DNA of 64,000 bases from positions 483,065 to 547,064 of the forward strand of contig MNCI01010115.1 in the NCBI GenBank assembly GCA_015680685.1. The letters are read 5' to 3'. The notes under the pieces were generated by a model. The model saw only the letters and a list, made by a program, of their open reading frames with translations, did not search any database and had not been told where the DNA came from. This DNA comes from Gnetum montanum. Its lineage: Eukaryota > Streptophyta > Gnetopsida > Gnetales > Gnetaceae. Positions 25,771 to 36,229 of this stretch are shown in pieces (positions within the stretch are counted from its first letter, which is position 1; every line of letters begins with the position of its first letter). The translations under genes and the position numbers were made by a program.

Positions 25771-26592
25771 TGAAGAGGAACATTCTCAACAATTATCCAA
25801 ATTTTCTCCAAAATAATAACAATGAAATCAACTAAGAATCATGCATGAATAGTAAATAAAACTTCTTTATTCAATGTCAAAATTAGTGTACAATGTTGAA
25901 AGTAAAAACTCAAATAAAGATCTAGAGTAAGATCAAAGATAATCCTCTCTCACTCTTAAAATGCTCAAGGTGAGAAATCATAACTTATCCAACAATTAAA
26001 ATACTCCTCTTCTCACAAGATCTCTTAATGCAATGCTTAGGTAGGGCCCAATACTTTAGAAACATCCTTTATCCTCTTATTGTTTTAGATAACTATTCAT
26101 CTATCCATTGAAATTTATAACTTTTTATATTTTTGAAAATATGAGTACTTGTAAGACATATCAACTCACACTTCATAGACTATTATGGAACTATGGCTAG
26201 TATCCCTTTGAATTGGTAAATTAAAATATTTTTCAATTACCATTTCTCTTGGGATTATGATAAGACTACGATAAACTATGGCTTGCACTCCATAGACTAT
26301 AACCTCCTATGCAAATAATTGTCTAGCATTATATTGGACATTATAGAAAATTGATATTTTATGTTTGGCTAATAAACTAAATGAGATTGTGATTCATAGT
26401 CATTTTTAGTTTCATATTGTAGCCTCCTATGACTTGTAGTGTTCTCATAGTTGCCTAACTAGCCATGAAAAATATCTCAAATGACTAAAATAAAAGTTTT
26501 AAATTCACCCATATAAATCCTAAGACTCCTAGAGACATTGAGAATATAGGATATGTTCAAGAGTTTGGTGAATTTCCTCATCATCTTTCTCA
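25771..26592 (-). mobile_element. E3 3' LTR
   Basis: This roughly 820-bp stretch aligns by eye along its length with the split E3 5' LTR (34,693-35,162 plus 43,720 to about 44,012), including shared passages at 25,840-26,060 and 34,760-34,960. Both carry ACTATGG / CCATAGACTAT motif clusters. A purine-rich sequence on the minus strand just outside 26,592 could be the polypurine tract. ATGCAT occurs immediately left of 25,771 and just right of 44,012, giving a candidate TGCAT target duplication; because the exact ends are blurred this is tentative. Confidence 0.7.
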
Positions 26593-28829
26593 TCCTTAAA
26601 AAGGATACCTGAATTTAAATGGGTTTATATTTTCAAAGGCATCAATCCCCTACATATCCAAATTACTTTAATGAATCCACCTTACATTCTTAGGTTCTTC
26701 ATCTCTTGAATGGATCTTGTACTTATGTCTCTTTCTTTGTCTTATTCCAATAGCCTCTCTTTCTTGTAAAAAAAATTTGCTTCCTAGACTTTCTTGAAGT
26801 AGCATCTTTAATTACATCTATAAGAACTTATTTGTTATCCTCCAATTTAGATGCAAGTACCATTTCATGATCTAGAGTTAGATTGGATGTCAATGTTGAT
26901 ACAATGGAAGTAGCACTAAAGACTAATCCCAAGATCTAGACTTTAAAATCTACCATTTTTGAAATTTTGTATTAACCATGATTTGTGACTAAGTCATGGA
27001 AATAGACCATAGGTAGTAGCACAATCATGGTTTAGTATCATGGGTCATTATTCTCTCATGATTTATGATTATGATTTTTGGTGCCATTATGATACCTTAT
27101 CATGGATCATGATCAAATCATGATCTACCTTTGAGGTAGAAAAAAAATGACCATGAGTTGTGTCTAACTTATGGATATCCACGACAATTAATGATGAACC
27201 CATGATTCCTAACCAAAAATAATTATCTAATCATGATAGCTACTATAGCTATTACTTATTATCCTTGATCTTCTATGCTATTTTATTTTGATTACGAGTG
27301 ATTATGCGCTCATGACTACTCAACCACAAGTCATGATCAAGTTGTGGTTTCCTAACTAAAGGGTGTGATCAACTTTTGGTGATCTTTGAAGCCTAGTAAT
27401 TGCTACCCTAAACTTCTGCATAAGGGTTACATTGACAATGAGTCATGGTGACCTTGTGGGATAATATGAAAAGTTGTGGTGATCTGAGCAAAGACATTTT
27501 TTATACTATGTAAACCATGAGTTGATCATGAGTCATGGTTGACACATGATAACATATGAAAACTAAATTAATAACTATAGCTTAAAATTAACAAGATATT
27601 TGAAAATGCTAAAGGCTAGACTAAATTAGAAAAACATATGGAGCTAAGATCTTTGGCTAAATGGATTTACTTAGATAATAAACATACATATGGTCCACTT
27701 GAGAATAAATTTAGTGCATCAATTGATATTCTCGATGAAGGGATAGCTTGAACATGAAGTTGAATAAAAATGAGTTTTTATGTATGTTTAAGATGCTCAA
27801 AAACATGCCTAAACATCATTGTCTTATACTAAATATATTTGAAGGCCACTCACATACATTCAAACATAGAATTAGACTTTTTCATTTGACATACAAAAGA
27901 GGGAATTCTTCCTAAATAAAATGTTGATGCTTTAGCAACAAACTACAAAATAATTGGGGTTGAAATAAGCATAATATGTTCTCAAAAATATTGAGAAACA
28001 TAGCTGTAAGCATAAACATGGCTTGGGCTTAACATGCAACATGAAATTGACAAGTAATTAATAGGTATATTTTGGCCATTCATGGTTGCCACTCTTTTAC
28101 AATGAAAAGCCCCTAAAACATGCAAACAAAACCTCCAATATTATACATATATCTTCATCATTATTATCATGCATAAACTAATAACATTCTTAGATAAAAA
28201 AGCATTTCATAAACATCAAATTAGAGCGGCTTTGAAGCTAAAACATGTTGAAATTCATAATATAGATTTTATGAGAAACATGCATGAAATATGAACATAT
28301 AATGATGAAAATAAGGCATCTCTTTAATGCATGATCTTCTTAAACTTAATGAATTCCTTAAGAGAATGAATAGGGTTTGTATGTAAAAATTATAAGAATA
28401 TAGGTTTATGATAATGTGATAATTTTGGGAAATTAGCAAGTAAGACCTATCATGGGAGACATTTGTCTTATGAGAAAAAATGATTGCAAGAATGAGTAAA
28501 GAGTTCTTTTCATGGAGCTTTAGAAAAAGTAGAACACGCTCTCAAATGGATAGTATATGGAGCATGAAATAAGAAAGAAAATCTTGAGGAGAGACATCCT
28601 TACTTCACTACATATTCTCCAATTCATTATACAAGATAGACTCTTAACCTCTATTTATAACATAAGGAGTGGAGAGGATTTGCAACTCCTTCTTGTGTGG
28701 GATAATCCTTTCTCCTCTTTTCTTTTTTCCTTTGGCTTAAAAATATTCTTGTCTAAGTTTTATATTTTCTTCCATATTTCTTTGGCTTTCTATCCTTTAT
28801 TGATATATAACTTTAAAACATAAACATTC
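26593..28829 (-). other. E3 3' non-coding region
   Basis: About 2.2 kb lies between the integrase end and the 3' LTR with no recognised domain. It contains an array of TCATGATC motifs (26,940-27,560) and a clear minus-strand TATA box (28,651-28,660) whose purpose is unknown. The TATA box could mean that the true LTR is longer than I have drawn, but I found no matching sequence beyond 44,012. Confidence 0.5.
26940..27560. repeat. Array of TCATGATC/ATGATTTATGA motifs
   Basis: At least fifteen degenerate motifs such as TCATGATC, ATCATGG, CATGAGT and GATCATGA are spread over 620 bp, many of them palindromic. There are no open frames of interest. The array sits in the 3' untranslated region of E3, upstream of its 3' LTR in element orientation. 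Confidence 0.6.
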
Positions 28830-29900
28830 TAACATCTAAATGACAATGAAGGAATATAAAAATAACAAAGACAATGTTTGGACATTGTTCGATTTTTGAC
28901 ATTTAAATCATTAGAAAGGTTTATTTCATAGGAATTGTTCTTTAACTTGTCCCTAATCATAAATGATCTAATCCTCTTTAATTTGAGCTTAAAATAGTTC
29001 ATTTTTCTCAATATTTTCTTGCCCAAATAAAGCCATACATAATCAAAAATTTCAAATTTCATCCTTTTTTTTACCTAAATTATTACTACTGATAATCTCT
29101 TCAATCTTACTCTAAAGTTTTTCTTTCACTTGGTTATGCAAATTTTGCATGTTTTATACAAAATCTAAACTAACATGAGAAAAATCATCAATTTATCTCA
29201 ACTCATATACCATCCTAGAAGAAAAATCATAATTCATGATAAATTAACTTTTTCCACTATTGAGATGATCAGAATTATTGTAGCTAAACTCAACATGTTT
29301 TAAGAGATTTTTCCATCTATTTGATTTCTCTTCACAAAGACATCTTAAATTTGTTTTTTTCAATAACTTATTAAAAACCTCTATTTGTCCACCATTTCAT
29401 GAATCATGTGTACCATGAAAAGATAATTTGATATCTAAAAATTTTTACAATGATCTCTAAAAATGACTTCTAAATATGACATCTCTATCACTTACAATGT
29501 TCAAATGAATCCCATGTAATATAACAACATGCTAAAAAAATAAATGAGCTACATGACATACATTAATACTTCCTTTACAAGGAATGAAATGTTTTATTTT
29601 GGAAAATCTATCCACTACAACAGAAATAGAATCATGTCCAAATTATGTCTATAGAATACCATACACAAAATCCATAGAATTACTCTCTCATGGAGCATTA
29701 GGAATGGGAAAAGTTATATAATGACTAATAATTAATTTTTCCCTTTTAAATTTCTGATAAATGAGATACTACCTAAAAAATTTAATTACATCATTTCATA
29801 TACCTAGTTAGAAGTAGCTTTTAGCAACAAGCTCATAGGTGTCTATCTTTCCCATATGTTCAACCATATTACAAGTAAATGTGCCATGCAAAATCTTCAA
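28830..29900 (-). pseudogene. E3 integrase
   Basis: Minus-strand fragments carry a Ty3/gypsy integrase: an N-terminal zinc-binding remnant, a catalytic core with '[11 protein letters not shown]', 'IVSDRDVIF' (second Asp) and a 'HDS.NGGQIEVFN' stretch holding the catalytic Glu, and a C-terminal domain in the open frame at 28,829-29,062 ('YVWLYLGKK', 'NSYEINLSNDLNV'). The C-terminal pattern matches the GPY/F-like end of chromovirus-type integrases. Many in-frame stops are single changes from CAG, CAA or TGG. Position after RNase H is canonical. Confidence 0.85.
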
Positions 29901-30029
29901 TTTTAAATAATAGTTTGGACACATACCTTGCCATGCTTGAAGAAAAATTCAAACTGTAGATGATAGTCTCTTCACATATCCATGACACTAAGGAATGAAG
30001 CATTGAAATTATTTTAAATCTCACTAAAC

Positions 30030-30561
30030 TTAATAAGTAAAGTCCTCTAGTTCCTCTACTTGTGCACATGAATAACTCACCATGTGCATGCTATAAAGAA
30101 CAACTATTACCACATATGTTTCTCCACTTTTATGCTTCAACAGAAAGTGAAATTTTTGGAGATGCTTTACCCATTTCATATGCTTGGCACTTAACTTCTT
30201 TTCTAAATTCAAGAATTTTAATCCCTTGTGATTAATCAAATGAAAAAATTTATTTCCTAGCAAGAGATGTCTCCAATTTTTGATACCATAAAGTATAGCT
30301 TATAATTACTTTTCATAAATACTAGACATTTTTTTACTCATTTAGCTTCTCTAACAAAAATGTAATAGACTTACCTTATTATGACAAAACACCATTAACT
30401 ATAAGTCCACATGTATCCACCTCAACTTTAAAAATCTTGGCAAAGTTTGGAATGGAAAACACTAAAGCACTACAAATATTAGCCTTTAAGGCTTGAAATG
30501 ATTTATCTTGCTCATCATCCCACACAAAATCTATCCTTTTCTTCAAATAAGAAAGTATTGG
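30030..30561 (-). pseudogene. E3 RNase H
   Basis: The open frame at 30,030-30,263 (minus) contains 'LINHKGLKFL', 'SAKHMKWVKHLQKF' and 'FLLKHKSGE', the usual plant gypsy RNase H signature (TDHKAL...RRxKWxExLQxF...HKxGxxNVVADALSR). The catalytic Asp of TDHK has become Asn. Upstream sequence to 30,561 links it to the RT palm. Confidence 0.8.
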
Positions 30562-31207
30562 TCATGAAATCAAACTAAAATTTCTAATGAATCTTTTATA
30601 AAAACCAACTATGTTAAAGAAATATCTCATCTCTCTAGAATTCTTTCGTGAAATCCAATCTCTAATTACATTAATCTTGTTAGGCTTCATCTTCAATTGG
30701 ATTTTGAAGATGACATGACCTAACCACACAATTTTCCTATTGATGAAATGACACTTCTCCATACTTACCATTAGTTGAGCCTCATGTAATTTGGAAATTA
30801 TCTTTTTTAAATTGTGTAAATGATCATCCTCATTGGAAATATAAACAATGATATCATCAAAAAAATGAAATGCAACATTTATCAATGAACTCTCTCAATA
30901 CATCATGCATTAGCCTCATAAAAGTGGTAGGAGCATTGGTTAGTTCAAATGACATAACTAATCAAACAAAGACCCCATTTGGATTTTTGAAATAATTTTT
31001 CCACTCATCTTAAAGACTAATCATTATTTGATGGTAACCACTATTCAAATCAATTTTGAAAAATATTTTAACATTAATAACAATATGAAGAATGTCATCC
31101 ATTCTAGGAATACGAAAATGGTACTTGATGGTAATCCTATTAACAACCCTATACTTAGTTCACATCCTCATCTCATTAGTATCCTACTTAGGAACTAACA
31201 CTACTAA
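30562..31207 (-). pseudogene. E3 reverse transcriptase, C-terminal part
   Basis: The open frame 30,562-30,885 (minus) begins just before the catalytic box F-F-D-D-I-I-V-Y (residues 8-15), with both Asp residues kept, and goes on through 'LGHVI' and 'FFNIVGFYKRFIRNFS'. Upstream in other frames are 'DLNSGYHQIMI' and 'ELTNAPTTFMRLMHDVLREF', the chromovirus-like RT pattern. At 31,207 the coding sequence is broken by a solo LTR and resumes at 32,238. Stops and frameshifts are present besides the insertion. Confidence 0.85.
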
Positions 31208-32232
31208 TGATGAGTGGAAAGGTACCCCTACACTCAACCATACAAAACGAGCGTAGCAAGCACGATCCGGTCGAACTCCACAGACTAAGTGCCTACACGC
31301 CCCATGGAACACTTGGGGTTAATCATTCATTGTCTTCCCAGACTTACTTGTGGTTTTCATAGTGTATGGTTAATTAAGTTCGAGGTATATGATTTTTATA
31401 TCTTTTTATGTTTTTCTCCTATGCTATCAAGGTGAAGGGTTGAGAAACTAACTAACTCTAACTAATGACTAAGTCTAAATTACCTAGCATCAACATCCAT
31501 TCCCACTTACCGTACACACCCTGAACCGATGCAACCATGGCTACCAAATGCTAATCATTGCTAGGATCACCATGCGTAACGCACGTGCTCGAAGTGTTCA
31601 TACTAAGGCACTTAACTAGGAGGAAAGGTTTGAGAGAATCTAGCTAGCCTAAGTGCAATGATTAGCTGATTCCTTGACTAACCATACACATCTGGGACTA
31701 CCACTGGGATTACCAAGTGTAGATCCTGGATATGCCACTAGTTTACCAAGTAGTCACACGAGATGCTCGTAATCAAGTCGTACTCATACTACATGCGATG
31801 AGCAGCCAATTCCTTGACTATCCGTACACATCCTTAGATGCTCGTAATCAATTTGTACTCATACCACATTCTAGGAGTTTAAGGGTGAGAGATAAAATAA
31901 TAAATAAAATCCTATTCCATGCACTACAAGGTTTATCCAGGAAGTTCATCTTTATTTCCGTACCCAACTTGTGTTCAGGTACAATGTTGCTCGAATAAAG
32001 ATCCATTCACTTTAGGACTCCTACTGCGAGCACATGGAAAATATTCTATTTCTGGAGTGATCAAACTACCAGAGTTTCCCTACTTCTAACTCAGGATTGA
32101 GAAACAAGGGAGAGCTACCTCTTATTTATAGATATGGCGATGGACTACAATATCGCGTATAAGACATCATAGGGGACAACACGATATCACATGGGATGCA
32201 ATATCGCGGCTTATGCGAATTGCATCTCATTA
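31208..32232 (-). mobile_element. Solo LTR of the GATATC family in E3 RT
   Basis: The plus-strand left end TGATGAGTGG followed by a GTACCCCTACACTCAACC-like passage is the reverse complement of the LTR ends at 36,098, 43,714 and 49,532. The right end (CTCATTA, for CTCATCA) shows one decayed base. It carries a minus-strand TATA box (32,123-32,130) and GATATC motifs beside it. Flanks ACTAA (31,203-31,207) and GCTAG (32,233-32,237) match at three of five bases, each difference a transition, consistent with an old duplication. The interior of the element is gone, so this is a solo LTR. It disrupts the RT of E3 and is therefore younger than E3. Confidence 0.85.
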
Positions 32233-32237
32233 GCTAG

Positions 32238-33120
32238 TATTATACATTGGAATATTTCCTTCTTAATGAAACATTTGAGAGTAATTCACTAACCTATCTT
32301 TGAAGCTCCTCCCTCTAATGTGGAGTCAAATGATAGGCTCTCTTTTTTGGTATGGTTTCCCCTAGTATGAAGTGAATCTTATGTTGCATAGACTGCATAG
32401 GAGGAAGCCCTTCAGATTTACCCTTAAACACATCAACAACTTCTTATGCCAATTGTTACACCACTACTAAAATTTCACTTGATTGATCGTTCTTACATGT
32501 TGTAATTGTTGACATAATGATGATACTAGGTCTATCTTGTTCATGAGCTCTAACATATTGTTTCTTACTCAACAAAACCAAAGATGCATTAGTAGAAACA
32601 TTTTTATTACATTGCCATAAGTACATGGTAATGAACTTATAGATGTCATCTATCCTAGATGGAAACCAAATATTTTTGCCTCCATAGAAAGTAGCTTTTT
32701 TGTCAAAGTTTCAAGGTCTATGAAAAATTACATTAGTAAAATCAATGAGAAGAATATCAAAAGATATCTTGTCATGGTAAAAATCAATTCTAAAATAGAG
32801 AATACATCTTTTTTGCACTTCTTGATAATGATATTTTGAAAGATAATGAACATAATAGGGCCTTTGATTAGGAAATTTAGATATACTAGACCTTTGGATA
32901 GCCTTAGTAGATATCACATTTTATTAATTCCCACCATCAATGAGAATATGAATCCAATATCCACTAGATAAACATCTAGCCCCAATTCTAAAAATGATTT
33001 TTCTATTAGGATTCTCAACATTTACATTTCCAATGAAAGTACAATAGTTAACTTTAGTGATATCCTAAATCATAGGTACATTAGAATTACCTTTGCTTGT
33101 AGTGGCTAAAGAATAATTCT
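32238..33120 (-). pseudogene. E3 protease and RT N-terminal part
   Basis: The minus strand from 33,120 towards 32,700 encodes a protease-like region with 'WIHILIDGG' where active enzymes have LIDSG or LIDTG, followed by two stops, then the open frame 32,711-32,917. From about 32,700 down to 32,238 lies the connection to the RT N-terminus, ending with 'ELLSNVSLRRK'. The remaining RT continues beyond the solo LTR. The protease call rests on position plus the LID(G)G core. Confidence 0.6.
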
Positions 33121-34296
33121 TTATGATTTGAAGTTCCTTTCCTTTCAAGGATTTTGACTTCTTACAATCTAATTGCTTATGGTCTATCTCTCCATAATTG
33201 AAGCATTGGATTTTACTAGCACACTTTTTCTTGGATTAATCCTTCTTATAAGGCTTGTTGAAGTATTCCTTTGGTTTGTCTTATACATCTTCCTTTCAAT
33301 TATTCTTATTAGATTCCTTTTCACCTTTAGAAGCCTTATAATCTCTACCCTAAAAGAATGTTTTGGATCACTTTTATTATATTAATGTAACTTCATCTCA
33401 ACCTTGAAAGATAATTTAAATGTCTCATCTAATATTTGAGCCTCATAGAATATAAGCTCTTACTAATGCTTCATTTTAAGATGAGTGGTAAAATTTGAGA
33501 CATTCTTAAATATAAATTATCATACCTTTGCTTGATGAAATACTTCTCAAAATTCCATAAAGTAGTCTCTAACATTATTGTCTTAGTGGGTTAAATATTT
33601 AAGCCTTTAAATTACTTCTTTCCTATGGTAGGATTTATCAAACTTTCATTTCATCAAGTACTACATGAGTGACCTATCTTTGATGGGTGAACCATTGTTA
33701 GCTACATAAGCATTTCTTTTTCTTTTTCACCAAACTTGTGTCATAACTTCCAATTTGGTTTCATCATATGACACTCTTTATTTCTCATGAACATATTCAA
33801 TATCAAAATACCTATTAATGGTTTTGACCTAGGAAGTAAATAAATCATTAACTTGCATTCCATTAAAATTCTTAATATTAACATGTGGCATCCTTGCAAC
33901 ATGTCTAAAGGTCTTTGCAATAGTAATATCCATTTCTTAACAAATTTGCTCTTTTCATCTTCAATTAGGTACAAGATTCTTTTGTTTTGGAATTCTTGAC
34001 CCTTGGGGTTGATGCACAAATCTTGAAGAATGGTTTACCTCATCTTCATCATCTTTGTCCTTAACTTTAAAGACCTAAAGATCAATGAGACATCATCTTA
34101 CAAATATGTTGTGAGATGATGACCATTTTATAAAAATAACCATAGAATTTATAGCTTTCTTGGATCTTCTTGAAGATGGTTGCTTCTTTTGCTTATCTTC
34201 TTCTAGCTTCTCAACCTTTTCAAAGATTAATTAAAATACTCCTTTCATCTCTTCCATGTTCTTGGCAAGGGACTGAATTCTTTTCTTAGATGTCAT
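33121..34296 (-). pseudogene. E3 gag with damaged zinc knuckle
   Basis: A start codon at 34,296 (minus) opens a Lys/Glu-rich N-terminus ('MTSKKRIQSLAKNMEEMKG'), then Gag core fragments with 'YFMEFWEVF'-like wording after correction of a stop, a basic region, and a zinc knuckle near 33,170-33,205 of the form CFNYGEIDHKQLDC. The pattern is C-x2-C-x4-H-x4-C with the second Cys changed to Tyr. It is followed in order by protease and RT. Numerous stops are present. Confidence 0.75.
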
Positions 34297-34677
34297 GAAA
34301 TTAGAACAAAATCAAGCTACCCATAATTAGGAATTGCAAAACCCACAAAATTTTGGAGATACCCACAACCAAGTTGGAGTACTCACAAAATATAAGAAAT
34401 ATAAAAAATAATTTCAGTAAATCTAAAAGAAGTTAGAGTAAACCATACCCCAATCAAGCTAATGGATGTCACAGTTTTGTGAAATCTCAAACACCCAAAT
34501 CAATTGACCTCACTTTGAGGCTAAATAAAATTCTTGGATCCTAATAAGAGGGGGAGAAACAAAACCCTGATGAATTTATCACATAATTAAGTATGAAATA
34601 AAAATTACAATTACCTAACTTAAGGATTAAAGTGAGAAGATCACATCTCCAACATTGAATTGTTTCAAAAACTAAAT

Positions 34678-34689
34678 GCTTTGATACTA
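34678..34689 (-). promoter_or_regulatory. E3 primer-binding site, tRNA-iMet type
   Basis: The minus strand reads TAGTATCAAAGC, which matches 10 of 12 bases of the plant iMet-complementary primer site TGGTATCAGAGC. Both differences are G to A. It lies three bases inside the internal edge of the 5' LTR, the expected spacing. Confidence 0.75.
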
Positions 34690-34692
34690 ATC

Positions 34693-35162
34693 TAGTAAGG
34701 ACCAGTCCTAACAATAATCCAAATTTCCTTAATAATTACAATGTAATTAAAAGAGAAGTAAGCATGAATAAGAAAGAAAACTTCTTTATTGAATACCAAA
34801 ATCAAAGTACAATGTTGGAAGCACAAACTCTATTAAGGATCTAGAGCAAGACCCAACAATTAAGACATTGTTCTTCTTACAAGAACTCCCAATGCTATGC
34901 TTAGGTAAGACTGAATAGCTTATAAATACTTCCAGTTCTTTTATTGCTTTAGGTAATTATTTGTTTACCCCTTGAAATTCATGCCTTTTGAAATTTTGAT
35001 TTTTTTTGAACTATGAGTACTATCAAGTCACAGCAACTTGCACTTCACAGGATACAATAAGAATATTGCTCATAACCCTTCATACTAGTAAATCATAATA
35101 TTTTCCAATCATTATTTCTCTCAGGACTACGATTAGACTACAATAAATTATGACTCATACTT
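34693..35162 (-). mobile_element. E3 5' LTR, part nearest gag
   Basis: This segment aligns with 25,771-26,220 of the E3 3' LTR. It is interrupted after TACTT (35,158-35,162) by the 8.55-kb element and continues at 43,715. Confidence 0.75.
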
Positions 35163-35185
35163 TGATGAGACGCGGTTTGCACAGG

Positions 35186-35234
35186 CCACGATATCACGTA
35201 CGCGATATCGCAGCTGACGCGATATCTATAAATA
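35186..35234 (+). promoter_or_regulatory. GATATC array and TATA box, 5' LTR
   Basis: Three palindromic GATATC motifs, mostly as CGATATCGC or CGATATCAC, sit directly upstream of TATAAATA (35,227-35,234). The same module precedes the TATA box in every LTR of this family in the window. Confidence 0.8.
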
Positions 35235-35636
35235 AGACACGGCTCTCCCTTGTTCGGGATCCCAGTTTTAAAGTAGCAAAGCTCTGGATCTTTGATCCCT
35301 CCAGAGTTAGATTTTTTTCCCGTGTCTGCCGGAAGTGTGGTGAATGTAATTGTATGGTGTCTTTATTCGAGTGTGCCATACTTGGACATGCACATGACCA
35401 GCAATAAAGATTCAGATTACTTCGTCATTGCAGCATTCACTTAGTTTATTTATTTGTTATTTATTTAATGTTATTTATTGCTTTGGTAGCACGGTGTGAG
35501 TACGACTTGGCTATGAGCATCCACGGATGTGTACGGCTAGTCAAGGAATCGGTTACTCATCGCGATTAGTCTCTCACCCTTAAACTCCTAGAAGCAGAAC
35601 GAGTACAACTTGATTATGAGAATTTAAGTGTGACTG

Positions 35637-35760
35637 CTTGGTAGCCCAGTGGTGTAGCTGGGATCTACGCTTGGTAACCCAGTGGTGTATTTGGGGTCTA
35701 CGCTTGGTAATCCCAGTGGCGTACCTAGAAGCTACGCTTGGTAGTCCCAGTGGTAGTCAT
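35637..35760 (+). repeat. Four tandem 34-bp units in R-U5
   Basis: The unit resembles TTGGTAACCCAGTGG...CTACGC and occurs four times with small differences. The matching place in the 3' LTR is interrupted by a single N (43,322), and about 180 bp is missing there. Confidence 0.8.
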
Positions 35761-36098
35761 GCACGAAGTCCAAGATGTGTACGGTTGATCAAGGAATCAG
35801 TTCCTCGTCACACTTAGGTTAGATTAGATTTTCTTTACCCTTTTCCTCTTAGCTTAGATTAGTTAATATTATTTTCCACTTCCTTCAGGAGTAGCATAGA
35901 TTAGGACACATCATACACCTCATCTAGACTAAACCATACGTGACATATGCAAAACTAGTCTAGGTGGGAAGATAGTGAACTACGACCTAAGGCTAACTAT
36001 CTAGGTGCCACAACTAGTCCATCTGCAGAGTTTGACCAAATCATGCGTGTGACGCTCATTTTGTATGGTTGAGTGTAGGGGTACCTCGCCACTCATCA

Positions 36099-36116
36099 TT
36101 GGTGTCATTGCCGGGG
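36099..36116 (+). promoter_or_regulatory. Primer-binding site, tRNA-Asp type
   Basis: The sequence after the LTR matches 14 of 17 bases of the Athila-type site complementary to the 3' end of tRNA-Asp (TGGCGCCGTTGCCGGGG). The three differences are C-to-T or G-to-A. This places the element with the Athila/Tat group. Confidence 0.75.
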
Positions 36117-36229
36117 ATGGTGCTAGTTATCTAGATTACTTATATCATACAAGGTCACTGTAAAGAACTTAACGATATATCTCTTAAAAAGAAGAAATTA
36201 TAAAAAGTCACATAAACTCACACACAACA

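Larger units (their letters stand above)
35163..36098 (+). mobile_element. 5' LTR of the 8.55-kb element
   Basis: This 936-bp LTR runs TGATGAG to CTCATCA. Its short U3 holds three GATATC palindromes, then TATAAATA (35,227-35,234) only 64 bp from the LTR start, and a conserved CTCTCCCTTGTT leader. The R-U5 part contains four tandem units of about 34 bp (35,637-35,760). The LTR is followed directly by the primer-binding site. Confidence 0.9.
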
